Origin: Georgenia satyanarayanai
GTDB lineage: Bacteria; Actinomycetota; Actinomycetes; Actinomycetales; Actinomycetaceae
Assembly: GCF_023715365.1 (NCBI RefSeq)
Contig: NZ_JAMBNZ010000004.1
Span: forward strand, 248,001 to 312,000
DNA length: 64,000 nucleotides
Direction of reading: 5' to 3'
Made by a program: the position numbers and the translations under genes. Positions 8,865 through 17,125 of the stretch are shown piece after piece. How positions within the stretch are numbered: the first letter of the stretch is position 1; every line of letters begins with the position of its first letter. The notes beneath the pieces were generated by a model. That model made no database searches, was not told where the DNA came from, and saw only the letters and a program-made list of their open reading frames with translations.

Positions 8865-9983
8865 TCCTGTCCCCGCACTGTCCTCCACCGCCCGGAGGTA
8901 GACCTCGAGGGCCTCCTCACCTGCCGTCACCCGGGCGGCGGCGGCACCCGCGCGCGGCGTGAGCCGGTCGACGACCCCCTGACCCGCGTTCCGCGCCACC
9001 TGGGCGACGGTGCGCAGCGCGCCGGGGCGTACCGCCCGGGCCACGAGGCGAGAGGGCGAGGAGTCGCGGCGCTGCCGCTCCACCGGGACGAGCCGGTCGA
9101 CGGCGTCGAGGATCGCACGCAGCGGCAGGGACGTCCCCAGCATCCGGTAGACGTCCGCGGGCACCGGGGTGCCGAGGGTCGCCGTGGCCCGCCGCAGCGC
9201 GAGCGCCACGTGCGCCTGGGCGCCCCACTCGGTGGCGCGTGCCGCGACCTCCCGCCACTCCTCGACCTGACGGCTGAGCTGGTCGACGTCGACCATCCAG
9301 GCGAGCCGGTTGGCCCCCGCAAGGGCGGCGTGCAGCGTGACGTGGACGAGGGCGTCCGTCTCGTCCAGCGCCCACGCCTGGCCCAGGCCGATGCGCACCC
9401 GGCGCCGCCGCGCGAGGAGCGCGTCGGTGTCGATCCGGAAGAGCCGGCGCCGCGAGCCCATGTTGATCATCGCCCAGTGGAGGTCGACCTGGATCCCCGC
9501 GGGGGTGAACCAGTGCATCTCGCCCGGGGTCTGGGGGTTGCGGAGCATGTCCTCGTAGTCGCCCACCTCCCACCCGGCCCCGAGCAGGGCCCGGCTGGCC
9601 GCTCGCAGGTCCTGCGGCGCGACGAGCAGGTCGAGGTCGCCGTAGGGCCGCACGCCGGGCACGGGGTGGGCGAGCTCGGACAGGACCGGCCCCTTGAAGA
9701 CGACCCAGGGGATGTCGGCGAGCACCTCGGACACGTGCGCGAGGAGCATCCCGGCACGGATGTGGAGCGACTTCGCGGCGTCCCGGTCCGCCCGCAGCAC
9801 CTCGGCCACCGCCGGGGCCGTCTCCCGCAGGCGGACGTGGGCGAGCGGCGAGACCCGGTGGTGGCGGGCGGCCGCCACCACGGAACCGGCCGGCAGCGAG
9901 GCGGTGGCCGTGACGTCGCCGCCGTCACGGCACACGGCGCGGAGGAGCTCGCCGACCGCCCGGCCATGGTTCCTGCGCGTCAT
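8844..9983 (-). CDS. Nucleotidyltransferase family protein of the RiPP cluster
   Basis: A 379-residue protein resembling the NTP_transf_5 family. It contains VVFKGPVLSELAH (95-106) and RPYGDLDLLV (112-121), where GDLDLL supplies the metal-binding Asp pair of the polymerase-beta-type fold. Such proteins occur in paeninodin-type lasso clusters beside an HPr-like kinase, where a tailoring role on the phosphorylated peptide has been proposed; none is shown here. The start at 9983 (MTRRNHGR) is preferred because the upstream in-frame 58 residues are Pro/His/Arg rich and unlike the family. It is divergent from the precursor gene, sharing a 295-bp control region. Confidence 0.8.
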   Translation of the reverse strand: MTRRNHGRAVGELLRAVCRDGGDVTATASLPAGSVVAAARHHRVSPLAHVRLRETAPAVAEVLRADRDAAKSLHIRAGMLLAHVSEVLADIPWVVFKGPVLSELAHPVPGVRPYGDLDLLVAPQDLRAASRALLGAGWEVGDYEDMLRNPQTPGEMHWFTPAGIQVDLHWAMINMGSRRRLFRIDTDALLARRRRVRIGLGQAWALDETDALVHVTLHAALAGANRLAWMVDVDQLSRQVEEWREVAARATEWGAQAHVALALRRATATLGTPVPADVYRMLGTSLPLRAILDAVDRLVPVERQRRDSSPSRLVARAVRPGALRTVAQVARNAGQGVVDRLTPRAGAAAARVTAGEEALEVYLRAVEDSAGTGASPVSR

Positions 9984-10063
9984 GCCGTTCCCGTCCTCGC
10001 CCGCCGCCGGATCCGGCGCTACCGGGAGCGTAGCGACGGCCCGGGTGTGGGACGGCGTGATTG

Positions 10064-10100
10064 CCGGACGCTCGCCGTCGTGCCCGGGGTGAGCGTCCGG
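10064..10100. promoter_or_regulatory. 10-bp inverted repeat in the divergent RiPP promoter region
   Basis: CCGGACGCTC (10064-10073) and GAGCGTCCGG (10091-10100) form a perfect inverted repeat with a 17-bp spacer, between the nucleotidyltransferase start and the precursor. The centre-to-centre distance of 27 bp would put both arms on nearly the same DNA face. A dimer operator is possible; a hairpin is the alternative. Confidence 0.5.
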
Positions 10101-10140
10101 GTGAGCACGGCGTCCCGGACGCGTCATCCGGGGGTCACCC
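10085..10140. promoter_or_regulatory. TCACCC direct repeats plus an 18-bp shared element
   Basis: On the minus strand GCTCACCC occurs twice with a 13-bp period (plus-strand 10085-10107). The 18-bp element GTCATCCGGGGGTCACCC follows at 10123-10140. The same two elements occur before the priming EPS transferase (34260-34281 and 34345-34362). The arrangement resembles direct-repeat sites of winged-helix response regulators; the binding protein is unknown. Confidence 0.4.
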
Positions 10141-10161
10141 ACGTTCACGCGCGACAACCGT

Positions 10162-10189
10162 CGTCAAGGCCGGGGCCCGTCCCTAGGCT
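10162..10189 (+). promoter_or_regulatory. Possible promoter of the precursor operon
   Basis: A CGTCAA -35-like hexamer (10162-10167) and a TAGGCT -10-like hexamer (10184-10189) are spaced by 16 bp. This gives a leader of about 80 nt before the precursor ATG. Match to the actinobacterial sigma-70 consensus is moderate. Confidence 0.35.
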
Positions 10190-10278
10190 CGGTCCCAGTC
10201 GGCGGCACCGCACCCCCGTCCGCCGACCACACGGCCCGTCCGGGCGTCATGGCTCATCGCTCACGAAGGAGTAAGGAC

Positions 10279-10431
10279 ATGAAGTACGACGCACCCCGCA
10301 TGACGGAGGTCGGCAGCGTCCGCGACCTCACGCTCGGCAAGGTCCCCACAGGCCCGCAGAGGGACAACGCCGTCTGGTTCGACATCTGGGGCGACCCCAA
10401 GAACCCGAACCCGCCCGTCGGCTCCCGCTGA
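10279..10431 (+). CDS. Lasso-type RiPP precursor peptide (50 residues)
   Basis: The leader has the lasso pattern Y-x-x-P (Tyr3, Pro6), then G12-S-V-R and Thr18 at the usual -2 position, so the core should begin at Gly20: GKVPTGPQRDNAVWF and on to a Pro/Asn-rich tail ending PPVGSR. In known lasso peptides residue 1 is joined to Asp/Glu at 7, 8 or 9. Here those are Pro26, Gln27 and Arg28, and the first acid is Asp29 at position 10. Cleavage one residue later would give a Lys21-Asp29 ring of nine. The ATG has tandem AAGGAG/AAGGA sites 2-12 nt upstream. It heads the plus-strand biosynthetic genes; the intergenic gap to the cyclase is 86 bp. Confidence 0.85.
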   Translation: MKYDAPRMTEVGSVRDLTLGKVPTGPQRDNAVWFDIWGDPKNPNPPVGSR

Positions 10432-10517
10432 GCACGCCCGCTGCGGGTCGAACGGTCCGAGCGGGACCGTCCGGCCCGCGGCACGTCCACCCGCGTCCCC
10501 GAGGAGAGGCCACCCGC

Positions 10518-11696
10518 GTGAGCGCACCGACGGCACAGGCGACGTTCACCAGCCTCACCCGGGCGGAGACCCTCCTGGCCCTGCCCGAGGCCAGCACCGT
10601 GCCCGTCGTCGTCGAGCACACTGGGCTCGGGGCCCGGGCCACCCTCGAGGCGATCCTGCTGGACGCGCTGTCCACGCCGCCGTGCCACGTCCTGTTCTCC
10701 GGTGGGCGCGACTCCTCCGCCCTCCTCGCCCTCACCGTGCGCCTCGCCCGTCGGCACGGCCTGGCCGAACCCGTCGCGGTGACGGTCCGTCACCCCGCCG
10801 CACCGGAGTCCGACGAGACCGCCTGGCAGGAGCTCGTCCTCGAGCACCTCGACCTCCACGACCACCTCGTCCTCGACTTCGACGGCGAGCAGCGCCTCCT
10901 CGGCGAGGTCGCCACCGCTGCACTGCGCCGGCACGGCCCGGTGTGGCCCGAGGCCGTCCAGCTGCACGGAGCCGTCTACCGCCACCTCGACCCCGGCGTC
11001 GTCATCTCCGGGGAGGGCGGTGACGCCGTCCTCGACGGGCAGCGGATGGGCGCGGTGCGTGACGCCCTCGCCCTCACCCGCCCCCGCCGCCGGTACCTGC
11101 GCCACGGCCTGCGCGCGGCCCGTCCGAACGTCCTGCGCCGCCGCGACGTCCGCGCCCAGGCCGCCTCGATCAGCCCTCCGTGGCTGCGCCCGGCAGCCGC
11201 GGCCGAGTACCTCACGCGCGTCACCACACTGGCCCAGGAGCCGCTGCGCTGGGACCGCGCAACCCGGGAGGCGCTGCGCTCCCGCCCCATGGCGGTGGCC
11301 ATGGCCAACGTCGACGCCGGGATCGCCGAGTACGGCTCCCGGCCCGTCACCCCCTTCGCGGACCTCAGGTTCGTCGACGCCCTGGCGGCGGAGGCCGGCC
11401 CGCTCGGCTGGGGCGACCGGACGGCGATCTTCCGGCGGCTCTTCCACGACGTCCTGCCCGACCGCGTGCTCAGCCGCCGGTCCAAGGCCTCCTTCAACTC
11501 CACCCGCTGGGGTCCGGAGGAGCGTGCGTTCGCCCGGGCCTGGGAGGGCGCCGGCCTCGACCCGGACTGGGTCGACCCCGCCGCCCTGCGCGCCGCGTGG
11601 CTCGAGGAGGACCCCCATCCTGCCGCGGACTTCCTGCTCCACCTCGCCTGGGCACAGGCCCACGGCATCCCGACGGCCGTGGAGCACGCCCCGTGA
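10518..11696 (+). CDS. Asparagine-synthetase-like macrocyclase (short form)
   Basis: Expected to adenylate a side-chain carboxylate of the core and close the macrolactam. The 392-residue protein has the PP-loop SGGRDSS (61-67) and SGEGGD (164-169), and the C-terminal SRRSKASFNS typical of the asparagine synthetase fold. Lasso cyclases are usually 500-650 residues with an N-terminal glutaminase-like domain; here only about 55 residues precede the PP-loop, so that domain is essentially missing. GTG start with GAGGAGAGG upstream. Its stop overlaps the start of the leader peptidase gene (GTGA), so translation is coupled. Confidence 0.86.
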   Translation: MSAPTAQATFTSLTRAETLLALPEASTVPVVVEHTGLGARATLEAILLDALSTPPCHVLFSGGRDSSALLALTVRLARRHGLAEPVAVTVRHPAAPESDETAWQELVLEHLDLHDHLVLDFDGEQRLLGEVATAALRRHGPVWPEAVQLHGAVYRHLDPGVVISGEGGDAVLDGQRMGAVRDALALTRPRRRYLRHGLRAARPNVLRRRDVRAQAASISPPWLRPAAAAEYLTRVTTLAQEPLRWDRATREALRSRPMAVAMANVDAGIAEYGSRPVTPFADLRFVDALAAEAGPLGWGDRTAIFRRLFHDVLPDRVLSRRSKASFNSTRWGPEERAFARAWEGAGLDPDWVDPAALRAAWLEEDPHPAADFLLHLAWAQAHGIPTAVEHAP

Positions 11697-12142
11697 TCCG
11701 CGAGGTCCGCACCCTGCTGCGCCGCCATCCCCGCACGTGGGTCCGCGCCGCCCGCGCGGCGGCACTCGCGGCCCTCGTCGAGATCGGCCTGCGTACCCTG
11801 CCGCTGCCCCGGCTCGCCCGGCTGCTGCGCGTGCGGCTCGTCCTGGACGGCACGGCCGGCCGGCGCGCCGACCCGCGCCTCATCCGACTGACCCCGGACG
11901 AGCGCGAGCGGCTCGACGTCACGTGGCGTGTGCTGCGGCACCGCCCCTTCAACGGGACCTGCCTGCGCCGCGCCCTCCTCGGCGCGCACGTGCTGCGGCA
12001 CCGCGAGCACGCCGTCCGCATCGGCGTCCAGAAGGTCGACGGCGAGGTCAAGGCGCACGCCTGGCTCGAGGTGGACGGGATCGTCGTCGACCCCGACGGC
12101 GTCGAGAGCTTCCGTACCCTGGCGACCGGAGTCCCCGCATGA
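11693..12142 (+). CDS. Lasso leader peptidase B2, transglutaminase-like
   Basis: Cysteine protease that removes the leader from the precursor together with the PqqD-like recognition protein. The 149-residue length is typical of B2. The papain-like triad is visible as Cys90 (in NGTCLRRALL), His122 (in KAHAWLEVDG) and an Asp at 133 or 135 (VVDPDG). GTG start overlapping the cyclase stop by 4 nt; its own stop overlaps the kinase ATG by 4 nt, so cyclase, protease and kinase form one coupled unit. Confidence 0.9.
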   Translation: MIREVRTLLRRHPRTWVRAARAAALAALVEIGLRTLPLPRLARLLRVRLVLDGTAGRRADPRLIRLTPDERERLDVTWRVLRHRPFNGTCLRRALLGAHVLRHREHAVRIGVQKVDGEVKAHAWLEVDGIVVDPDGVESFRTLATGVPA

Positions 12143-13095
12143 GCCCCGAACCGCCCCAGCGCCTCTACGGCCTCACCGTCGCGGCCGACTTCGCGCTCCA
12201 CCAGCACCGCTCCGCGCGCACGGGCTCGCGGGTGGACGTCACCGTCGTCGACGGAGCGCCCATGGCCGAGGACCGGCGGACCCCTCCGGGCACCGTCCTC
12301 CTCGACTTCGGCACCGCCCCGGACCGCTGGTACACGGCGACCCGCGGCCAGGACGGCTCGGTCCTCCTGCGCGTGCACGGCGTCTGCGACTTCGCCATCA
12401 GCCCCGACCTGTCCGAGGTGACCCTCCACCTCGTCCACGGCACCGCCCCGGGCATGCGGGCCATCATGACGACGGGGACCCTGCTCGCCCTCCAGCTCTA
12501 CCTGCGAGGCCACGCCGTCCTCCACGCGAGCGCCGTCGAGCGGGACGGGAACGCCGTCGCCTTCCTCGGGCACTCCGGGATGGGCAAGAGCACCCTCGCC
12601 GCCCTCCTGTGCGCGCAGGGTGCCCGCATCGTGAGCGACGACGTCGTCCCGGTGACGACGGGCGACGTCCCCCTCGTGCCCCTCGGGGCGACCGAGCTGC
12701 GCCTGCGCCCGGGCGCCGAGGCCGTGACGGCGGGGCTCACCGACCTGCGGTCGAGGACGAGCGCGGACGGCCGCACGGTCGTGGGCCTGCCCTCGCCCGG
12801 GACCGACGCGGTCCCGCTCGGCGCCGTCGTCATCCCGCGGCCCAACCGGGAGGGGCGGCTCGAGCTGGAGCCCCTCGACACGAAGTCCGCTCTCTTCGCG
12901 CTCATGAGCTTCCCGCGGCTCATGGGCTGGCAGGACCCCACCGTCCTCGCGCAGGTCTTCACCCACGCCTCCTGGCTCGCTCGCAGCGTGCCCGTCCTCG
13001 TGGGGCACGTGCCGTGGGGGCCGCCGTTCCGCGAGGACATCACGCCGGCGATCTGGGCGGCGGTCGACCGCCCGGCCCCCGCCTACCGCGCCTGA
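12139..13095 (+). CDS. HPr-kinase-like RiPP kinase
   Basis: A 318-residue protein with the HprK/P-like ATPase core: VLHASAVERDG, the P-loop GHSGMGKST (144-152, Lys150), and IVSDDVVPV with Asp167-Asp168. Related kinases in paeninodin-type clusters phosphorylate the hydroxyl of the C-terminal Ser of the lasso precursor. Here the precursor ends Ser49-Arg50, so Ser49 is the nearest candidate but is not terminal. The first 125 residues resemble no domain I can name. ATG overlaps the B2 stop (ATGA). The 3-prime end overlaps the convergent exporter gene by 13 nt. Confidence 0.85.
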   Translation: MSPEPPQRLYGLTVAADFALHQHRSARTGSRVDVTVVDGAPMAEDRRTPPGTVLLDFGTAPDRWYTATRGQDGSVLLRVHGVCDFAISPDLSEVTLHLVHGTAPGMRAIMTTGTLLALQLYLRGHAVLHASAVERDGNAVAFLGHSGMGKSTLAALLCAQGARIVSDDVVPVTTGDVPLVPLGATELRLRPGAEAVTAGLTDLRSRTSADGRTVVGLPSPGTDAVPLGAVVIPRPNREGRLELEPLDTKSALFALMSFPRLMGWQDPTVLAQVFTHASWLARSVPVLVGHVPWGPPFREDITPAIWAAVDRPAPAYRA

Positions 13096-14948
13096 GGGAC
13101 CCCGGGCTCGCCGAGGTAGGCGGCGGCCTGGAGGCGGAACAGCTCCGCGTACATGCCCTCCCGTGCCATGAGCTCCTCGTGGGAACCTGCTTCGACCACC
13201 CGTCCCTGGTCGAGGACGTAGATGACGTCGGCGGCGCGTACCGAGGAGAAGCGGTGCGAGATGAACACCGCGGTCCGGCCGGCGAGCACCGCCCGCAGCG
13301 ACTCGTACAGGGCGCTCTCCGCGCGGGGGTCGAGGGCCGCGGTGGGCTCGTCGAGGATCATCAGCTCGGCGTCGCGGTAGAAGGCGCGGGCGATCGCCAC
13401 CCGCTGCCACTGGCCGCCCGAGAGGTCGCGTCCGCCCTTGAACATGCGCGAGAGGATGGTCTCGTAGCCCGCGGGCAGCGCCTCGAGGAAGCTCGCCGCG
13501 CCCGCCCGGCCGGCCGCCTCGGCCACCCGCGCGTCCTCGCACTTCCCCGCGCGGCCGAAGGCGATGTTCTCGCGGGCGGTGAAGGCGTACCGGACGAAGT
13601 CCTGGAAGATCACCGCGACGCGGTCGCGCACCGAGACCCGCGAGTACGTGCGCGTGTCCCGGCCGTCCCACCGCACGGCCCCGGCGCTCGGGTCGTACAG
13701 GCCGGCGAGGATCTTGGCTAGCGTCGTCTTGCCCGACCCGTTCTCCCCCACGAGGGCGACGACCTGCCCGCGACGGATGCGCAGGTCCACGCCCCGCAGC
13801 GCCTCGGTGGCGCTGCCCGGGTAGCTGAAGCGGACGTCCTCGACCGTGATCTCACCGAAGGCTGGAGGCGCCGGGTCCCCCTCCTCCTCGTCGCGCGCCG
13901 TGGCCGCCAGGTCCATGAACTGGTCGACGTCGGAGAGGAAGAGGCCGGCCTCGAAGATCGACTGCATGCCACGCAGCAGGGCCTGCACCTGTCCCTGGAG
14001 CATCCTGATCGCGACGATGGCGGCACCCGCCTGGGCCACGGACACCGCGCCGCGGCCGATGAGCGTGACGAGGACGAGAAGGGTGGCGGTGAGGACGGCG
14101 GCGGACCCGAGGTTCCCGGCGGTGCTGAGGGCCAGCCGTCGCCGCAGGTGGCGGGCGAGGTCGGCGAGGTAGCGGGCGTAGAGCTCGTCGAAGCGCTCCC
14201 GGAACGGACCTCCGAGGTCGAAGGCGCGCACCTCCTTGGCCTCGTCGCGCGTGGTGAGGAGGTAGCTGAGGTAGTAGCGCTGCCGCTGATGCGGCGTCTG
14301 CGCGACCGTGAACTGGAACTCGCGGCGGCTCTCGCGCCGGTTGGTGAGGATCATCGGCAGCCCGCCGAGCAGGAGCAGCGGCAGCAGCACCGGGTGGATG
14401 CCCGCGAGCACGGCGCCGACCCCGATCGTCGCGGCGAGACCACCGACGATCCCGAGCAGCGCCTGGGTCACCTGGAAGGGCCGGCTCGTCGCACTGGCCT
14501 CCACCCGCTGGAGCCGGTCGTAGAAGGAGGCCGACTCGAAGTGGCGCAGCGAGACGGCGGTGGCCGCGTCAAGCACGTCCTGGTACGTGCGCCGGGCCAC
14601 GGACTCCCCGAGGAAGCGGCTCATGCTGCCGCGCACGGAGTCGAGCAGCGCGGCCGCGGCCATGAGTCCCGCGAGGCCGAGCGTCGCGGCGACGAGCACG
14701 CTCGGCACGCCACCACCCGGACCGAGCTCGAGCACCGCGGAGAGGAAGGACTCGACGACGAGCACCTGGCCCGCCAGGACGAGGGCCGCGACCACCTGGA
14801 CGACGAGCAGCCCGACGAACAAGAGCCGTCCCGAACCCCAGACAAGGCGCGTCGAGCGGCGGACGAGCTGCCACAGGCGCCCGACGGAGCGACGCTGGTT
14901 GCGGCTCTCGATCTGGAGGTCGAGCGGGTCGAGCAGCTCGGACGTCAT
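13083..14948 (-). CDS. ABC transporter, fused permease and ATPase (RiPP exporter)
   Basis: A 621-residue half-transporter that as a dimer would export the mature peptide and give self-protection. The N-terminal 330 residues hold the membrane helices; the ATPase follows with Walker A GENGSGKTT (near 399-407), signature LSGGQWQR, Walker B with ILDEPTAAL, and the SHR switch His. There is no N-terminal C39 peptidase domain, as expected when B2 does the leader cleavage. It is preceded by the PqqD-like gene on the same strand 19 nt away. Substrate assignment comes from the gene context. Confidence 0.87.
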   Translation of the reverse strand: MTSELLDPLDLQIESRNQRRSVGRLWQLVRRSTRLVWGSGRLLFVGLLVVQVVAALVLAGQVLVVESFLSAVLELGPGGGVPSVLVAATLGLAGLMAAAALLDSVRGSMSRFLGESVARRTYQDVLDAATAVSLRHFESASFYDRLQRVEASATSRPFQVTQALLGIVGGLAATIGVGAVLAGIHPVLLPLLLLGGLPMILTNRRESRREFQFTVAQTPHQRQRYYLSYLLTTRDEAKEVRAFDLGGPFRERFDELYARYLADLARHLRRRLALSTAGNLGSAAVLTATLLVLVTLIGRGAVSVAQAGAAIVAIRMLQGQVQALLRGMQSIFEAGLFLSDVDQFMDLAATARDEEEGDPAPPAFGEITVEDVRFSYPGSATEALRGVDLRIRRGQVVALVGENGSGKTTLAKILAGLYDPSAGAVRWDGRDTRTYSRVSVRDRVAVIFQDFVRYAFTARENIAFGRAGKCEDARVAEAAGRAGAASFLEALPAGYETILSRMFKGGRDLSGGQWQRVAIARAFYRDAELMILDEPTAALDPRAESALYESLRAVLAGRTAVFISHRFSSVRAADVIYVLDQGRVVEAGSHEELMAREGMYAELFRLQAAAYLGEPGVPQAR

Positions 14949-14967
14949 CGCCCGGCCTCGCGGCTGG

Positions 14968-15219
14968 TCACCGCAGCAGCCCCTTGGCGGCGAGGTCGGC
15001 GGCGAAGGCGGACGCGTCCGCCACGGCCGTCGAGCGGTCGATCCCGTACTCCGCGACGAGCGCGTCGGCGAGCTCTGCGACGGACCGCTCCTCGGTCAGC
15101 AGCTTGGCCAGGTGGGCGCCGGCCACATTCGTCGTGAGGTAGACCGAGCGCGCGGTGTCGAGGATGACCAGCTCGTCGTCGATCTCCTGCCAGGTGATGC
15201 CCTCGCTCCGCAGCTGCAC
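14968..15219 (-). CDS. PqqD-like RiPP recognition protein (lasso B1)
   Basis: An 83-residue PqqD/RRE-fold protein (VQLRSEGITWQEIDDELVI...), which should bind the leader (the Y-x-x-P region) and hand it to the protease. Hydrophobic pattern with YLTTNVAGAHLAKLL and VAEYGIDRSTAVAD matches lasso B1 proteins. The GTG at 15219 is chosen because AGGGAG lies 5 nt upstream; a GTG 6 nt earlier would overlap the ribosome site. First gene of the minus-strand pair with the exporter. Promoter expected in 15220-15359. Confidence 0.86.
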   Translation of the reverse strand: MQLRSEGITWQEIDDELVILDTARSVYLTTNVAGAHLAKLLTEERSVAELADALVAEYGIDRSTAVADASAFAADLAAKGLLR

Positions 15220-15359
15220 GTGCACTCCCTCTCGAGCCCTCCGGCCGCTGTCGCGCGCCCGGGACCGTGCCCGGGCGCGGCGACGCGCCCCGGCAGTCCT
15301 GGCGAGCGTACTGCCGGGGTCGACCGCGTCACGGGGTGCGGCGGACGATCGTGGGTGCA

Positions 15360-15399
15360 CGCGAGGCCCCACACCCGGGTGAGGGTGAGGGGCCTCGCG
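15360..15399 (-). terminator. Terminator after rplQ
   Basis: CGCGAGGCCCC (15360-15370) pairs perfectly with 15389-15399 across an 18-nt loop, 62 nt past the rplQ stop on the minus strand. It ends the infA-rplQ operon and isolates it from the RiPP genes. Confidence 0.65.
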
Positions 15400-15460
15400 A
15401 CTCGTCGGGGTGACCTCGTGGGTTCCCCGAGCAGGTGGACCGGCTGGCGCCGGTCGTCAG

Positions 15461-16078
15461 TCAGCCGCGCGGGTTGGCGTGACCGGTGTCGGTCCCGCCG
15501 GCCTGCGCGTCGGTGGCGGCGTCGGTCGCGGCCTGGGCGGAGGACTCCGCGGCGGCCTGCTGGGCCTCCTGCGTCTCCTCGGCCTTGGCGTCCTCGACGG
15601 CGTCGGCAGCCTCGTCCGAGACCGTCGTCTCGGGAGCCTCGACGACGGGCGTCGTGGCCTCCTTCGCGGCGCGCTCGACGGCCTTCTCGGCCTCACGGAC
15701 GGTGGCCTGCTTGGGGCTCACCGGCTCCATGACGAGCTCGATGACGGCCATGGGGGCGTTGTCGCCCTTGCGGGGGGCCGTCTTGGTGATCCGGGTGTAG
15801 CCACCTTGACGCTCGGCCATGGCCGGCGCGATCTCCGCGAACAGGTCGTGCACGACGCCCTTGTCACGGATCGTGGCCATCACCTTGCGGCGGGCATGCA
15901 GGTCGCCACGCTTGCCGAGGGTGATGAGCTTCTCGACGACCGGGCGCAGGCGCTTGGCGCGGTGCTCCGTCGTCGTGATGGCGCGGTGCTCGAGCAGCGC
16001 CGTGGCGAGGTTCGCAAGCATGTGACGCTCGTGGGCGGGGCTGCCACCAAGACGGGGGCCCTTAGCGGGAGTGGGCAT
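15461..16078 (-). CDS. rplQ: 50S ribosomal protein L17 with long C-terminal extension
   Basis: Large-subunit protein near the exit tunnel. Residues 1-120 are canonical ([55 protein letters not shown]). The remaining 85 residues are an Ala/Glu/Thr-rich low-complexity tail without predicted structure, making 205 residues in total; typical L17 is about 120-130, though long tails occur in actinobacteria. ATG with a good ribosome site, 30 nt after rpoA. Confidence 0.97.
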   Translation of the reverse strand: MPTPAKGPRLGGSPAHERHMLANLATALLEHRAITTTEHRAKRLRPVVEKLITLGKRGDLHARRKVMATIRDKGVVHDLFAEIAPAMAERQGGYTRITKTAPRKGDNAPMAVIELVMEPVSPKQATVREAEKAVERAAKEATTPVVEAPETTVSDEAADAVEDAKAEETQEAQQAAAESSAQAATDAATDAQAGGTDTGHANPRG

Positions 16079-16108
16079 GATCTCTCCTGTTGTGAATCGT
16101 TGGTGGCG

Positions 16109-17125
16109 TCAGTCGCGCGCGTCGTCGCTGAACTCGACGTCGCCCTCGTAGTCCGACTCGTCGTCGACCTGCGAGATGTCGAAGTCGACCGGGCTGTCCT
16201 TGAGACCGAGACCGAGAGCAGCCAGCTTCTCCCGGATCTCACCGATCGACTTCGAACCGAAGTTACGGATGTCGAGCAGGTCGGCCTCGCTGCGGGCCAC
16301 GAGCTCACCCACGGAGTGGATGCCCTCGCGCTTGAGGCAGTTGTACGAGCGCGACTGCAGCCCGAGCTCCTCGATCGGGAGCGCGAGGTCCGCGGCCAGG
16401 GCGGCGTCGGTCGGCGAGGGGCCGATCTCGATGCCCTCGGCCTCGACGTTGAGCTCCCGGGCCAGGCCGAAGAGCTCGACGAGCGTCTTGCCGGCGGACG
16501 CGAGCGCGTCACGCGGGGTGATCGCGTTCTTCGTCTCGACGTCGACGATGAGGCGGTCGAAGTCGGTGCGCTGCTCCACACGGGTGGCCTCGACCTTGTA
16601 GGTCACCTTGAGGACCGGGGAGTAGATCGAGTCGACCGGCACGCGGCCGATCTCCGAGTCGAAGCTCTTGTTCTGGCTCGCCGAGACGTAGCCGCGGCCA
16701 CGCTCGACGGTCAGCTCGACCTCGAGCTTGCCCTTGGCGTTGATGGTCGCCAGGTGCAGGTCGGGGTTGTGGACCTCGACGCCGGCCGGCGGGGTGATGT
16801 CACCGGCGGTGACGACGCCCGGGCCCTGCTTGCGCAGGTACATCACGACGGGCTCGTCGTGCTCCGAGGAGACGACGATGCCCTTGATGTTGAGGATGAC
16901 CTCGGTGACGTCCTCCTTCACGCCCGGGACGGTCGTGAACTCGTGGAGGACACCATCGATCCGGATGCTCGTGACCGCAGCACCGGGGATCGAGGAGAGC
17001 AGGGTGCGACGCAGGGAGTTGCCAAGGGTGTAGCCGAAGCCCGGCTCGAGCGGCTCGATGACGAACCGGGAGCGCTGGGGGCTGACGACCTCTTCGGTCA
17101 GGGTGGGGCGCTGTGCGATGAGCAC
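16109..17125 (-). CDS. rpoA: DNA-directed RNA polymerase alpha subunit
   Basis: Assembly scaffold of RNA polymerase; the C-terminal domain contacts UP elements and activators. The 338-residue protein has the N-terminal [27 protein letters not shown], and a C-terminal domain with [18 protein letters not shown]-type helix-hairpin segment and [10 protein letters not shown], ending in an acidic tail. GTG start at 17125. It follows rpsK across 135 bp that include a strong hairpin. No rpsD is present between rpsK and rpoA. Confidence 0.98.
   Translation of the reverse strand: MLIAQRPTLTEEVVSPQRSRFVIEPLEPGFGYTLGNSLRRTLLSSIPGAAVTSIRIDGVLHEFTTVPGVKEDVTEVILNIKGIVVSSEHDEPVVMYLRKQGPGVVTAGDITPPAGVEVHNPDLHLATINAKGKLEVELTVERGRGYVSASQNKSFDSEIGRVPVDSIYSPVLKVTYKVEATRVEQRTDFDRLIVDVETKNAITPRDALASAGKTLVELFGLARELNVEAEGIEIGPSPTDAALAADLALPIEELGLQSRSYNCLKREGIHSVGELVARSEADLLDIRNFGSKSIGEIREKLAALGLGLKDSPVDFDISQVDDESDYEGDVEFSDDARD

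Noticed and set aside
9984-10157. A longer 437-residue start for the nucleotidyltransferase
   Set aside because: The added residues are Pro/His-rich, cover the divergent control region and lack family similarity.
15220-15372. A longer 134-residue start for the PqqD-like protein
   Set aside because: The extra N-terminal residues are Arg/Ala-rich and unlike RRE proteins; the GTG at 15219 has a well-spaced AGGGAG.
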